In this document: positions 55,832-64,000 of the stretch, piece after piece
Layout: each line of letters begins with the position of its first letter
Position numbering within the stretch: position 1 is the first letter of the stretch
From: JAATGA01 sp047605605
GTDB taxonomy: Bacteria; Pseudomonadota; Alphaproteobacteria; Rhodobacterales; Rhodobacteraceae
DNA length: 64,000 bases
Direction of reading: 5' to 3'
Assembly (NCBI GenBank): GCA_047605605.1
Contig: JASGFG010000008.1
Coordinates: 1-64,000 of the forward strand
Notes under the pieces: model-generated
What the model saw: only the letters and a program-made list of their open reading frames with translations
The model's database searches: none
Told to the model about the DNA's origin: nothing
Translations under genes and position numbers: made by a program

Positions 55832-56776
55832 ATGGCGCCCAGAAAGATCATCATCGATACCGATCCGGGGCAGGACGATGCCTTTGCGCTGCTTTTCGCC
55901 CTGGGTGCGCCCGAGGAATTGCACGTTCTGGGCGTAACGACCGTTGGCGGCAACGTGCCGCTGGCCCGCACCACACGGAACGCCCTGCAACTGGTAGAGC
56001 TGGCCGGACGGACGGATATTCCGGTCTTTTCCGGCTGCCCGCGGCCGATGCTGAAGAAACTTCAGACCGCCGAATATGTTCACGGCGAATCGGGGATCGA
56101 CGGTTTCTCGCCGCCCGGACCCTCGCGCGCGGTGCAGGACGAACATGCGGTCAACTGGATGGTGCGCACCCTCATGGACGCGCCCGAGGGCGAGATCACC
56201 GTCTGCACCCTTGGCCCGATGACCAACCTTGGCATGGCCATGGTGATGGAACCAAGGATCATCCCTCGCATCCGAGAGGTGGTACTGATGGGCGGCGGCT
56301 ATTTCCAGGGCGGCAACGCCACCCCGGCGGCCGAGTTCAACATCTGGGTCGACCCGCAGGCGGCAAGCGTGGTGTTCGACTCCGGTGCGCCCGTCACCAT
56401 GGCCTCCATCGACTGCACATGGACGGCGATGATGACTCCCGCCTGGGTCCAGTCGCTGAAGGCGCTGCAATCCGCATCGGCCACGGCGCTGATCGGCATG
56501 GCGGAATTCTACATGAGCTATGGTAGCCACAAGTTCGACACGCCCGACCGGCCGATACACGATGCCTGCGTGCCCGGCTATCTGCTGGTGCCCGAGGCCT
56601 TCGCGTTCAAGCAGTGCAACGTGGTGATCGAGACGCGCAGCCCCGAGACGGAAGGGATGACCGTGGTGGACTGGTGGGATACGACGGGCCGGGCAAAGAA
56701 CTGCAAGGTGCTGGGCAAAGTCGACGCGCCCCGGTTCTTTGACCGGATGTATCGGGCCTTTGCCACCCTGCCCTGA
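55832..56776 (+). CDS. Nucleoside hydrolase (inosine/uridine-preferring family)
   Basis: A 314-residue nucleoside N-ribohydrolase. The calcium/ribose motif IIIDTDPGQDDAFAL is at residues 6-20, with D10, D14 and D15. GPMTNLGMAM and LMGGGYFQGGNATPAAEFNIWVDPQAA are the other family blocks, and the late Asp in IHDACVPGYLL completes the site. It cleaves nucleosides to base and ribose. It is transcribed away from an amino-acid ABC operon and converges on the indolepyruvate oxidoreductase gene, five bases from its stop. Confidence 0.93.
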   Translation: MAPRKIIIDTDPGQDDAFALLFALGAPEELHVLGVTTVGGNVPLARTTRNALQLVELAGRTDIPVFSGCPRPMLKKLQTAEYVHGESGIDGFSPPGPSRAVQDEHAVNWMVRTLMDAPEGEITVCTLGPMTNLGMAMVMEPRIIPRIREVVLMGGGYFQGGNATPAAEFNIWVDPQAASVVFDSGAPVTMASIDCTWTAMMTPAWVQSLKALQSASATALIGMAEFYMSYGSHKFDTPDRPIHDACVPGYLLVPEAFAFKQCNVVIETRSPETEGMTVVDWWDTTGRAKNCKVLGKVDAPRFFDRMYRAFATLP

Positions 56777-56781
56777 GCGGA

Positions 56782-59700
56782 TCATCCCGCCGCGCCCCTG
56801 CGCCAGGCCGCCAGATTGGCGGCCTTGACCGGGCCAAAGCCCACGACCGCAAGCACCGCGCCTGCCTGCGCCGTGGCCACAGGCAGGGTTTCCTGCCTCA
56901 GCGTCGGGATCAGGCGGTCCATTGCGGCCAGATAGTCATCGCGCAGCCGCCGTTCCTCGCGCCGTTCCTGCGTGCGGCCAAAGGGGTCGAACGGCGTGCC
57001 GCGCAGCCCCTTCATCCGCGCCATCAGGCCAAAGACCGGCACCATCCACGGCCCGAAGGCACGCTTCTTCGGCCTGCCGGTGCGAGCGTCGCGCCCCGGC
57101 AGGAAGGGCGGTGCCAGATGAAACGAGAGCTTCGGCCTGCCCTCGAACCCTTCGGCCAGGGTGGACAGAAAGGCGGGGTCGCTGTGCAGGCGGGCGACCT
57201 CGTATTCGTCCTTGTAGGCCATGACTTGCCGCGCCCCGCGCATCAGGGCCAGCAGGAAATCCTCGGCCCCTGGACCCATGCCTGCCACCTGCGCCTCGGC
57301 CCGGGCGATCAGATCGGCATAGCGGCGCGCGTAGGCCGCGTTCTGCCAGGCGGTCAGATCGGCGATATGGCGGGCCTTAAGCGCGGCGCGGTCGGGCATG
57401 GCGGGGGCCGGGGGCGCCGCAAACGCCTGCGGCTCCAGTGCCAGCCTGCGGCCCGCGGCAAAGGCGGCAAGGTTCTTGTCCACACCTGCTCCGTTCAGGC
57501 GGATCGCCTGTTCGATGGCGACTGCGGACAGCGGCACCAGACCCTTCTGGAACGCCATGCCGGTCAACAGCATATTGGAGGAAATCCCGTCGCCGAAATG
57601 GCGCAGCGCCAGCCCCGTCGCATCGGCCAGCGCCAGATGACCGGCCCCCGTCCGCGCCCGAAGTCTGGCCAGCGGCAGGTCCAGATGCTGCGCCCCACGG
57701 CTGTTCTGCACAAAGCCCGCGGTGGGGGTGACATGGCCATCCGCCACCACCCGCGTCTGACCCGGCGCAATGGTGCGCAGCGCCTTGGGCGAAGCCGCGA
57801 CCACGGTGTCGAAGGCCAGGACGGCATCTGCCTCGCCCTCGCCGATCCGGGGGGTAGTCAGGGCTGCCGGGTCGCGCGCGAAATGCAGATGCGACATCAC
57901 CGCGCCGTTCTTTTGCGCCAGCCCCGTCTGGTCCAGCGCCAGCACCGCCAGCCCGTCGATCTGTGCCGCCTGCGCCAGAACCGCGCTGACGGTGATGACG
58001 CCGGTGCCGCCGATCCCGGTCAGAAGCAGGTTCCAGGCCCGCGCCGCATCGGGAAGGACCGGATCGGGCAGCGGTTCGGAAAACACCGGTAAAGGCGCGG
58101 GCGCCGCCTTTTTCCTTTGCCCCGAAACAGTGACAAAGCTGGGGCAGAACCCCTTCATGCAGGATGTATCGGCGTTGCAGGCCGACTGGTTGATCTGCCG
58201 TTTCAGGCCAAGGGGAGTTTCCAGCGGCTCTACCGCGATGCAGTTCGACTGCACCGAGCAATCCCCGCACCCCTCGCAGACCGCTGGATTGATCATCACC
58301 TGCGCAGGGGCGGCGGGATAGGTGCCCCGCTTGCGGCGGCGGCGTTTTTCAGCCGCGCAGACCTGATCGTAGACGATGGCGGTGACGCCCGGCACCTGCC
58401 GCAGCCGCTCCTGCTCGGAGGGCAGCAGGTCGCGGTGCAGCAGCCTTGTCCCGGCCGGCAGATGGCCTTGCAGCAGGTCGGGCCGTTCCGAGATCACCAC
58501 GACCTCGTCCAGCCCCTCGGCCCGCAATTGCGACACGATGGCGGGGACGGAGATGTCGCCGTCATGCTTTTGCCCGCCGGTCATGGCGACGGCATCGTTG
58601 AACAGGATCTTGTAGGTGGCCGTGACCCCCGCCGCCACCGCCGCGCGGATCGCCAGAAGGCCGGAATGGAAATAGGTGCCGTCGCCCATATGGACGAAGA
58701 TGTGCCGCTCATCCGTAAAAGGCGCGACGCCCAGCCAGTTCGCCCCCTCGCCCCCCATCTGGGTAAAGGTTTCCACGTTCCGGCCCATCGACACGGCCAG
58801 CATCGAACAGCCGATCCCGGCAATGGCGCGGCTGCCGTCGGGCAGTCTGGTGGAAACCGAATGCGGACATCCCGAACAGAAATAGGGCACCCGCACCGGC
58901 AGGTCGGGTGGCGTAGCGTCGGCCGGGGGGGCATTGTGGCCTGCGCCCCCGGTGAAAGCGCCCGGGAACGCCCGCCGCAACACCTCCGCCACCATCCGCG
59001 CATCGAATTCGGCGGTGGCGGACAACAGCGGCTCTCCCGTCGGGGTGGTCTTGCCCCAGAGGTGCGGCGCGCCGGGCAGGCCATAGAACAGCGCGCGGAT
59101 CTGATCCTCGATCACGGGGCGCTTTTCCTCGACGACCAGAATGTCGGTCAGCCCTTCGCGGAAGCGATGCAGCACCTGCGGATCGGCGGGCCAGACCAGC
59201 CCCATCCGCAGCACCCTTATCCCCGCCTGCTCCGGGGTGACGCCCATCGTCTGGAACGCGCGCATCAGGTCGCGCCAGGCCTTGCCAGTGGTGACGATGC
59301 CCGACCGGGCCTGCGCCGCGCCCGATATCTCGTCCAGCCCGTTCGCCCGCGCATAGGCCTGTGCCGCGCGCAGCTTGACCTCCAGCCGCGCCTCCTGCGC
59401 AAGGTTGGCGTCCGGCCAGCGGATCGACAGCCCGCCGGACGGCATGTCGAAATCGGGCAGCATCGGCCGCCAGTCCCGCGGCGGCAGGTCCAGGGTTGAG
59501 GAACATTCCACGATCTCGGTCTGGCACTTCAGCCCGACCCAGGCGCCGGAAAACCGGCTCATCGCTATGCCGTGCAGGCCCATGCGGACGTAATCATCCA
59601 CGCCCGAAGGCGACAGGATCGGCACCATGGCGGAAATCAGATTGTGTTCCGACTGATGCGGCAGGGTCGAGGAGACGGCCGCATGATCGTCGCCCATCAA

Positions 59701-60156
59701 CAGCAGAACGCCACCCCTTGGGGCTGTGCCCGCCGCATTGGCATGACGGATCGCATCCATGGAACGGTCGACGCCCGGGCCCTTACCATACCACAGCGCG
59801 AAAATCCCGTCATGCCGCGCACCCGGGGAAAAGCCCAATTGCTGCGTGCCCCAGACGGCGGTCGCGGCCAGATCCTCGTTCAGCCCCGGCTGAAAGCGGA
59901 TGTCGGTGCCTTCCAACGCGCGGCCGGCCTTTTCCATCTCGCGGTCGAACCCGGCCAGAGGCGAGCCGCGATAGCCCGAAACATAGCCCGCCGTCCGAAA
60001 GCCGTCGGCCCGGTCATGCGCGGATTGTTCGATCAGCAGGCGAATCAGCGCCTGCGTGCCGGACACCAGAATGCGCCTGCTGTCGGCGCCATAACGGCTT
60101 GCCGCAACGGACATTCCCTGCGGCTGTGCTTGCGCGGCATCGCTGGCGGCCATCAT
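56782..60156 (-). CDS. Indolepyruvate ferredoxin oxidoreductase, fused alpha-beta form
   Basis: A 1124-residue protein combining IorA- and IorB-like parts. The N-terminal TPP/pyrimidine domain starts at about 20 (GTQALIRLLIEQ). VPYFCSGCPHSVSTRLPDG and VHMGDGTYFHSGLLAIRAA carry the TPP-diphosphate site. A ferredoxin-like 4Fe-4S region has CEGCGDC and CNADTSCMKGFCP. The gamma-type domain starts near LLLTGIGGTGVITV. It oxidatively decarboxylates aryl-pyruvates to aryl-acetyl-CoA, downstream of aromatic amino-acid transamination. ATG at 60156 has CGGGGAAG upstream. It is divergent from acuI-like and enoyl-CoA hydratase genes. Confidence 0.92.
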   Translation of the reverse strand: MMAASDAAQAQPQGMSVAASRYGADSRRILVSGTQALIRLLIEQSAHDRADGFRTAGYVSGYRGSPLAGFDREMEKAGRALEGTDIRFQPGLNEDLAATAVWGTQQLGFSPGARHDGIFALWYGKGPGVDRSMDAIRHANAAGTAPRGGVLLLMGDDHAAVSSTLPHQSEHNLISAMVPILSPSGVDDYVRMGLHGIAMSRFSGAWVGLKCQTEIVECSSTLDLPPRDWRPMLPDFDMPSGGLSIRWPDANLAQEARLEVKLRAAQAYARANGLDEISGAAQARSGIVTTGKAWRDLMRAFQTMGVTPEQAGIRVLRMGLVWPADPQVLHRFREGLTDILVVEEKRPVIEDQIRALFYGLPGAPHLWGKTTPTGEPLLSATAEFDARMVAEVLRRAFPGAFTGGAGHNAPPADATPPDLPVRVPYFCSGCPHSVSTRLPDGSRAIAGIGCSMLAVSMGRNVETFTQMGGEGANWLGVAPFTDERHIFVHMGDGTYFHSGLLAIRAAVAAGVTATYKILFNDAVAMTGGQKHDGDISVPAIVSQLRAEGLDEVVVISERPDLLQGHLPAGTRLLHRDLLPSEQERLRQVPGVTAIVYDQVCAAEKRRRRKRGTYPAAPAQVMINPAVCEGCGDCSVQSNCIAVEPLETPLGLKRQINQSACNADTSCMKGFCPSFVTVSGQRKKAAPAPLPVFSEPLPDPVLPDAARAWNLLLTGIGGTGVITVSAVLAQAAQIDGLAVLALDQTGLAQKNGAVMSHLHFARDPAALTTPRIGEGEADAVLAFDTVVAASPKALRTIAPGQTRVVADGHVTPTAGFVQNSRGAQHLDLPLARLRARTGAGHLALADATGLALRHFGDGISSNMLLTGMAFQKGLVPLSAVAIEQAIRLNGAGVDKNLAAFAAGRRLALEPQAFAAPPAPAMPDRAALKARHIADLTAWQNAAYARRYADLIARAEAQVAGMGPGAEDFLLALMRGARQVMAYKDEYEVARLHSDPAFLSTLAEGFEGRPKLSFHLAPPFLPGRDARTGRPKKRAFGPWMVPVFGLMARMKGLRGTPFDPFGRTQERREERRLRDDYLAAMDRLIPTLRQETLPVATAQAGAVLAVVGFGPVKAANLAAWRRGAAG

Positions 60157-60216
60157 CTTCCCCGAGGTCACGGATCTGTCGCAAAGACTACGCCTGCGAC
60201 CAGCCAAGTCAAACCC

Positions 60217-60235
60217 ATATTCCAATATCGAAATA
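60217..60235. promoter_or_regulatory. Shared promoter motif, copy 2 (ATATTCCAATATCGAAATA)
   Basis: An AT-rich partial palindrome (outer arms TATT/AATA) in the 155-base divergent gap between the indolepyruvate oxidoreductase (60156) and the AcuI-like gene (60312). It shares its core with the site at 55797-55812. Confidence 0.45.
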
Positions 60236-60311
60236 GAGGTTGCGTCGCGCCGGGGGAATCGGGAAACTGCGCCCGACCGGAACCACGGCACACCGCATGA
60301 GGAGAAACGGA

Positions 60312-61304
60312 ATGGGCGAGACATTCAGGGCAATGGTCATCCGCGACGTTGACGGCAAGCCCCGCCCCGGATTCGAGGAGCTGACCCTGGCCGACCTGCC
60401 GGACAATGACGTGCTGGTCGAGATCAGCCATTCCAGCGTGAACTACAAGGACGGCCTTGCACTGACCGGCAAGGGCCGCATCGCCCGGCGCCTGCCGATG
60501 GTCGCCGGCATCGACCTTGCCGGAACGGTCGTGGAATCCCGCGATCCGGCGTGGAAGCAGGGCGATCGGGTGATCGCCAACGGCTGGGGTCTGTCGGAAA
60601 CCGAATGGGGCGCCTATTCGCGTTTTCAGCGACTGAAACCCGGTCACCTGACCCGGCTGCCCGACGGGTTCACCCCAGCGCAGGCGATGGCGATCGGCAC
60701 CGCGGGCTATACTGCGGCGTTGTGCGTTCTTGCCTTGCAGGATTTCGGCGCGCTGGACGACAAGCCGGGCGAGGTTCTGGTGACCGGCGCCGCGGGTGGT
60801 GTCGGCAGCGTGGCCGTGGCGCTTCTGGCGGCTCTGGGCCATCGCGTCATCGCCTCGACCGGCAGGCCGCAAGAGGCGGCGTTCCTGACCGGTCTGGGTG
60901 CGGGCGCACTTCTGGACCGCAATGAGCTTTCTGCGGCCGGCAAGCCGTTGCAGACCGAACGCTGGTCGGCGGCAGTGGACGCGGTCGGCAGCCATACCCT
61001 GGCCAATGTGCTGGCGCAGACCCGCTATGGCGGGGCGGTCGCGGCCTGCGGTCTGGCCCAAGGGGCCGATCTGCCCGCGACGGTCATGCCGCATATCCTG
61101 CGCAGCGTCGCGCTTCTGGGCGTCGACTCCGTCATGGCCCCGCAGGGCAAACGCGTGCGGGCGTGGGATTTCCTCGACCGCCATCTGGACCGGGGGAAAC
61201 TGGCGGAACTGACCGTCACCGCGCCGATGTCGGCCCTGCCCGACCTTGCGCAGCAGATCATCGCCGGGCAATCGCGCGGCCGCACCGTCATCGAAATCGG
61301 CTGA
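60312..61304 (+). CDS. acuI: Zinc-free MDR-family quinone/acrylyl-CoA reductase (AcuI/YhdH-like)
   Basis: A 330-residue medium-chain reductase of the YhdH/AcuI type. SHSSVNYKDGLALTGKG (about 37-53) is the family signature, followed by PMVAGIDLAGTVVES and the NADPH fold VLVTGAAGGVGSVAVALLAALG. No structural or catalytic zinc ligands are evident. AcuI reduces toxic acrylyl-CoA to propionyl-CoA, and the enoyl-CoA hydratase that follows 11 bases later is consistent with CoA-thioester chemistry. ATG at 60312 follows GGAG. Generic quinone reductase activity cannot be excluded. Confidence 0.87.
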   Translation: MGETFRAMVIRDVDGKPRPGFEELTLADLPDNDVLVEISHSSVNYKDGLALTGKGRIARRLPMVAGIDLAGTVVESRDPAWKQGDRVIANGWGLSETEWGAYSRFQRLKPGHLTRLPDGFTPAQAMAIGTAGYTAALCVLALQDFGALDDKPGEVLVTGAAGGVGSVAVALLAALGHRVIASTGRPQEAAFLTGLGAGALLDRNELSAAGKPLQTERWSAAVDAVGSHTLANVLAQTRYGGAVAACGLAQGADLPATVMPHILRSVALLGVDSVMAPQGKRVRAWDFLDRHLDRGKLAELTVTAPMSALPDLAQQIIAGQSRGRTVIEIG

Positions 61305-61315
61305 GAGAGACGTCC

Positions 61316-62125
61316 ATGTCCGAAGACCTGATCATCTGGGAAAAAGACCCCGAAGACGCCTTCGTCACGCTGACGATGAACCGCCCCGACAAGATGAATG
61401 CCATGAACCAAGCGCTTGGCGATGCGCTGGAGGCCGCGGTGGTGCGCGCGGTGAAGGATCCCGGCGTGCGGGCCATCCTGCTGACCGGGGCGGGGCGGGC
61501 GTTTTCCGCCGGCTTCGACCTTGGCGGCGAAGATTTCGAGATGGACGCCGACCGCTGGCGCGAGGACATCGGCGAAAACATGCGCCGCTTTCGCCTGATC
61601 CGCGAGGCGCCGATCCCGATCATCGCCGCCGTCAACGGCTTTTGCCTGGCGGGCGGGCTGGAGCTGATGATGTGCTGCGACATGGCCATCGCGGCCGAGG
61701 ATGCGAAACTGGGCGAACCCGAGGTGCGCCATGTCTCTGCCCCCCCGACGCTCATGCTGCCCTGGACGGTGCCGATGATCCATGCGCGCCACCTGATGTA
61801 TACCGGCGATCTGATCGACGGGGTCGAGGCCGCGCGGATCCATCTGGTCAACAAGGCCGTCCCGCGCGACCGTCTGATGGAAGAAGCGCAGCGCCTGACC
61901 CGCAAATGCGCCCGGATGCCCGGCACCGCGATCAAATATGCCAAGGCCGCGCTGAACCATTATCAGCAGACGGCCGGCATCGACAGCAGCTGGACCTACA
62001 ACCGCGAGACGACCGCGATCCTGCACGCCAGCGACGAGGGCAAATACTGGATGCGGCTGCTGAAGGAGAAATCGCTGAAAGGTTTTCTCGACGAACGCGA
62101 GGCGCCGTTTCGCGACCTGGACTGA
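61316..62125 (+). CDS. Enoyl-CoA hydratase/isomerase family protein
   Basis: A 269-residue crotonase-fold protein. MNRPDKMNAMNQAL and AGRAFSAGFDLGGEDFE form the first oxyanion/CoA region. AAVNGFCLAGGLELMMCCDMAIA provides the second, with Glu114-type acid in GGLEL, and LGEPEVRH holds the second acidic position. It is probably co-transcribed with the acuI-like gene. The exact acyl-CoA is unknown. Confidence 0.9.
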   Translation: MSEDLIIWEKDPEDAFVTLTMNRPDKMNAMNQALGDALEAAVVRAVKDPGVRAILLTGAGRAFSAGFDLGGEDFEMDADRWREDIGENMRRFRLIREAPIPIIAAVNGFCLAGGLELMMCCDMAIAAEDAKLGEPEVRHVSAPPTLMLPWTVPMIHARHLMYTGDLIDGVEAARIHLVNKAVPRDRLMEEAQRLTRKCARMPGTAIKYAKAALNHYQQTAGIDSSWTYNRETTAILHASDEGKYWMRLLKEKSLKGFLDEREAPFRDLD

Positions 62126-62138
62126 CCGCCAGCGCGGC

Positions 62139-62873
62139 CTATTCGGCGGAATGGGCCGCGCGAACCTGCACCGCACGGTCATAGACGGCAGCCTGATAGT
62201 CGATCAACGCCTCGAACGCCGCCACGGCCGCCGCCGTGTCGCGCGCGCGCAGCGCCTCGAAGATCCGACGTTGATGCGCGATGACCGTATCCCGTTCGCG
62301 ATAGCGGAAAGAGATCATGTTCACCGCCGGGATCAGCGCCTGATTGGCGATGACCATGACGAACCGCATCACCGCATTGCCGCCCGCCTCGGCCACCGCC
62401 TGATGAAAGGCAACCTCCAGCGAACAGAAATCCTCGTCCGAAATCTCGCGGTGGTCGCTTTCCAAAAGCGCCGCGCCGATCCGGTCCAGATCCTCGGGCC
62501 CGGCGTGCAGGCAGGCCAGTTCGATGGCAGCCCGGCCCAACTTGCGCCGGGTCTCCACGATATCCGTCAGGTCGAACACCCCCAGCGACACCAGCCAGTT
62601 CGTCGTCTCGTGCACCGATTGTGCCGCCATCTCCAGCGAGGGGGTGTTGACGAACACCCCGCCCCGCGGCCCGCGCTTCGACCGGATCAGCTTTTTGGCG
62701 GCCAGGATCTTCATCGCCTCGCGCACGGTGGGCTGCGATACGCCGAACCTTTCGGCAAGATCGGATTCCGACGGCAGCCGCGCCTCGACAGTCAGCCGCC
62801 CCTGCATGATGTCGTTTTGCAGACTGTCGGCGATCTGGCGGGCAAGGCCCACATTGCGTTCGATCGAGGCCAT
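62139..62873 (-). CDS. GntR family regulator (FadR subfamily, FCD domain)
   Basis: A 244-residue regulator. The winged HTH covers residues 8-75 (GRLTVEARLPSESDLAERFGVSQPTVREAMKIL), with a GPRGGVFV wing. The all-helical FCD ligand domain is at about 95-235. ATG at 62873 follows AAGGAA. It converges on the enoyl-CoA hydratase gene and is divergent from the aminotransferase at 63045. The regulator probably controls that divergent gene and possibly the neighbouring CoA-thioester genes. Confidence 0.92.
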   Translation of the reverse strand: MASIERNVGLARQIADSLQNDIMQGRLTVEARLPSESDLAERFGVSQPTVREAMKILAAKKLIRSKRGPRGGVFVNTPSLEMAAQSVHETTNWLVSLGVFDLTDIVETRRKLGRAAIELACLHAGPEDLDRIGAALLESDHREISDEDFCSLEVAFHQAVAEAGGNAVMRFVMVIANQALIPAVNMISFRYRERDTVIAHQRRIFEALRARDTAAAVAAFEALIDYQAAVYDRAVQVRAAHSAE

Positions 62874-62964
62874 CGGGTTCCTTCTTCGGTTGCGGCTGCG
62901 GGCGGGAAAAGCACTAGCAGGTCGGCCGTCCTTCGCACAGGGCCAAGGGGGCGGCAGAGTTTCC

Positions 62965-63014
62965 ACATTTAAATATGTAAAATGGTTGACCTCCTCGGGC
63001 AATCTCGAAATCAT
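62965..63014 (+). promoter_or_regulatory. Promoter of the aminotransferase gene with upstream ACAT-N6-ATGT repeat
   Basis: TTGACC (62986-62991) and AATCAT (63009-63014) are separated by 17 bases, a good -35 and a weak -10 for the gene starting at 63045. Immediately upstream, ACATTTAAATATGT (62965-62978) contains the palindrome ATTTAAAT and arms ACAT/ATGT, a plausible GntR operator in the GntR/aminotransferase divergent gap. Confidence 0.5.
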
Positions 63015-63044
63015 GCACCTGAACCGCCACGCAGGAAACAGAAG

Positions 63045-64000
63045 ATGCAGACGATCATGCGACCCGAGCCGCGCACCTCTGGCGGAATGATCAGCGTGGT
63101 TCGCCGGCTGGACGGCATCGACACCTCGCGTCTGGTAAACCTGTCGGTCAATGAAAATGCCTGGGGAGCGGCGCCCGGCGCGGTTCAGGCCACCGCCGAT
63201 GCAGCCGCACAGGCCTCCCTTTATGCCGACACGCGCGCCTGGACGCTGCGCGAGGCCATCGGCGCCTTCTACGATCTGGACCCGGCCTGCATCGTGCCGG
63301 GTAACGGGTCAGAGGAGATCCTGGATATAGTCGCGCGCGTCTATGCCCGGCCGGGAGACGAGATTCTGGCGCCGGCCCTGTCTTTCGCCCAGTTCCGTAT
63401 CGTCGCCTGGCGTCTGGGGGTGGATTATGTGGAAAGCCCCGTCTGCGGGCAGCTCGACACGGATGTCGAGGCGCTGATCGCCGCCGTCACCCCGCGCACA
63501 CGAGTGGTCTACCTGGCCAATCCGGGCAATCCGACGGGCCGCGCGATTGACAGCGCCGCGCTGATCCGGCTGGCGGACGCATTGCCGGGGAATGTGGTGC
63601 TGGTGCTGGATTGCGCCTATGCCGAGTTCGGCGATGCCCAGGCCGCCGCAACCGCGTTGATGCTGGCGCGTCAGCGGCAGAACGTGCTGGTCACGCGCAC
63701 CTTTTCCAAGGCCTGGGGGATGGCGGGGCTGCGCTTGGGCTGGGGCGTGGCGACGCGCGAAATGGCCGATGCGCTGAACGCGATGCGCGGTATCGGCAAT
63801 ATCTCCGGGCCGACGCAAGCCGCGGGCGTCGCGGGGTTGCGCAATCCCGACACTCCCGCATGGCTGGACGCGGTGCGGGCCAATGTGATCCGCGCCCGCA
63901 CGCTGCTGGCCGGAGGTCTCCGTCAGGCCGGATACGAAGTGCCGGAGAGCCAGGCGAATTTCGTCATGGCGCGCGTGCCCGCGGAGTTGGGTGTCGCGGC
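63045..64000 (+). CDS. Class I/II aminotransferase, HisC-like (3' end outside window)
   Basis: The reading frame is open from ATG 63045 to the window end (318 residues seen). The N-terminal NLSVNENAWGAAPGAV, the GNGSEEIL motif at 87-94, LANPGNPTGR at 158-166 and the PLP lysine K222 in TFSKAWGMAGLRLGW match histidinol-phosphate/aromatic aminotransferases. AGGAAA lies upstream. Next to an indolepyruvate oxidoreductase locus and outside a his operon, an aromatic aminotransferase or a threonine-phosphate decarboxylase-like role are both possible. It is divergent from the GntR regulator. Confidence 0.88.
   Translation, partial: MQTIMRPEPRTSGGMISVVRRLDGIDTSRLVNLSVNENAWGAAPGAVQATADAAAQASLYADTRAWTLREAIGAFYDLDPACIVPGNGSEEILDIVARVYARPGDEILAPALSFAQFRIVAWRLGVDYVESPVCGQLDTDVEALIAAVTPRTRVVYLANPGNPTGRAIDSAALIRLADALPGNVVLVLDCAYAEFGDAQAAATALMLARQRQNVLVTRTFSKAWGMAGLRLGWGVATREMADALNAMRGIGNISGPTQAAGVAGLRNPDTPAWLDAVRANVIRARTLLAGGLRQAGYEVPESQANFVMARVPAELGVA

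Overview
The window is GC-rich, densely packed bacterial DNA. It carries many ABC and TRAP solute-uptake operons, each beside its own catabolic genes and a LysR, GntR, RpiR or AraC regulator. Gene content and composition suggest an alphaproteobacterium of the Rhodobacteraceae, Paracoccus-like. This is inference from gene families; no rRNA or other marker gene is present. I see no phage, insertion sequence, CRISPR array, tRNA or rRNA.

Layout: (1) 1-1913, end of an amino-acid ABC operon with a proline-racemase-family enzyme. (2) 1981-2510, a ccdAB-type toxin-antitoxin pair. (3) 2626-5132, divergent davA-like amidase and davB-like amino acid 2-monooxygenase, then a DUF1275 membrane protein. (4) 6075-21100, a block themed on D-amino acids and small peptides: LysR, D-amino acid aminotransferase, amino-acid ABC importer, P1-family aminopeptidase, DppA-type D-aminopeptidase, a BMP-type (nucleoside-like) ABC importer with an MTHFS-fold protein, a second LysR and an M17 aminopeptidase. 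(5) 21131-29881, a dipeptide/oligopeptide ABC importer, proline iminopeptidase, RpiR regulator and a DapA-family lyase/aldolase. (6) 30172-31359, an LtrA membrane protein. (7) 31453-36309, a siderophore-type uptake module: TonB-dependent receptor, a small unknown protein, an MFS importer and a divergent AraC regulator. (8) 36335-44973, an organosulfur module: FAD/NAD(P) oxidoreductase, SsuCBA-like ABC importer, LLM-type flavin monooxygenase, SfnB/DszC-like oxidoreductase and a protein with four rhodanese domains. (9) 45348-46860, a decayed locus in which a broken SDR gene is fused by deletion to the 3' part of a ferredoxin reductase gene. (10) 46861-52831, a TRAP transporter with a class III aminotransferase, LysR and SDR. 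(11) 53073-56776, a polar amino-acid ABC importer divergent from a nucleoside hydrolase. (12) 56782-64000, a fused indolepyruvate ferredoxin oxidoreductase, an AcuI-like reductase, an enoyl-CoA hydratase, a GntR regulator and a class I/II aminotransferase cut by the window end.

The window reads as a run of nutrient-scavenging cassettes: import of amino acids, peptides, nucleosides, sulfonates and iron chelates, followed by stereospecific peptidases, transaminases, oxidative deamination and CoA-thioester chemistry. The less usual parts are the concentration of D-stereospecific enzymes in block 4-5, the four-rhodanese protein in the sulfur module, the unknown protein inside the siderophore operon, the chimeric pseudogene, and several inverted repeats in divergent promoters.
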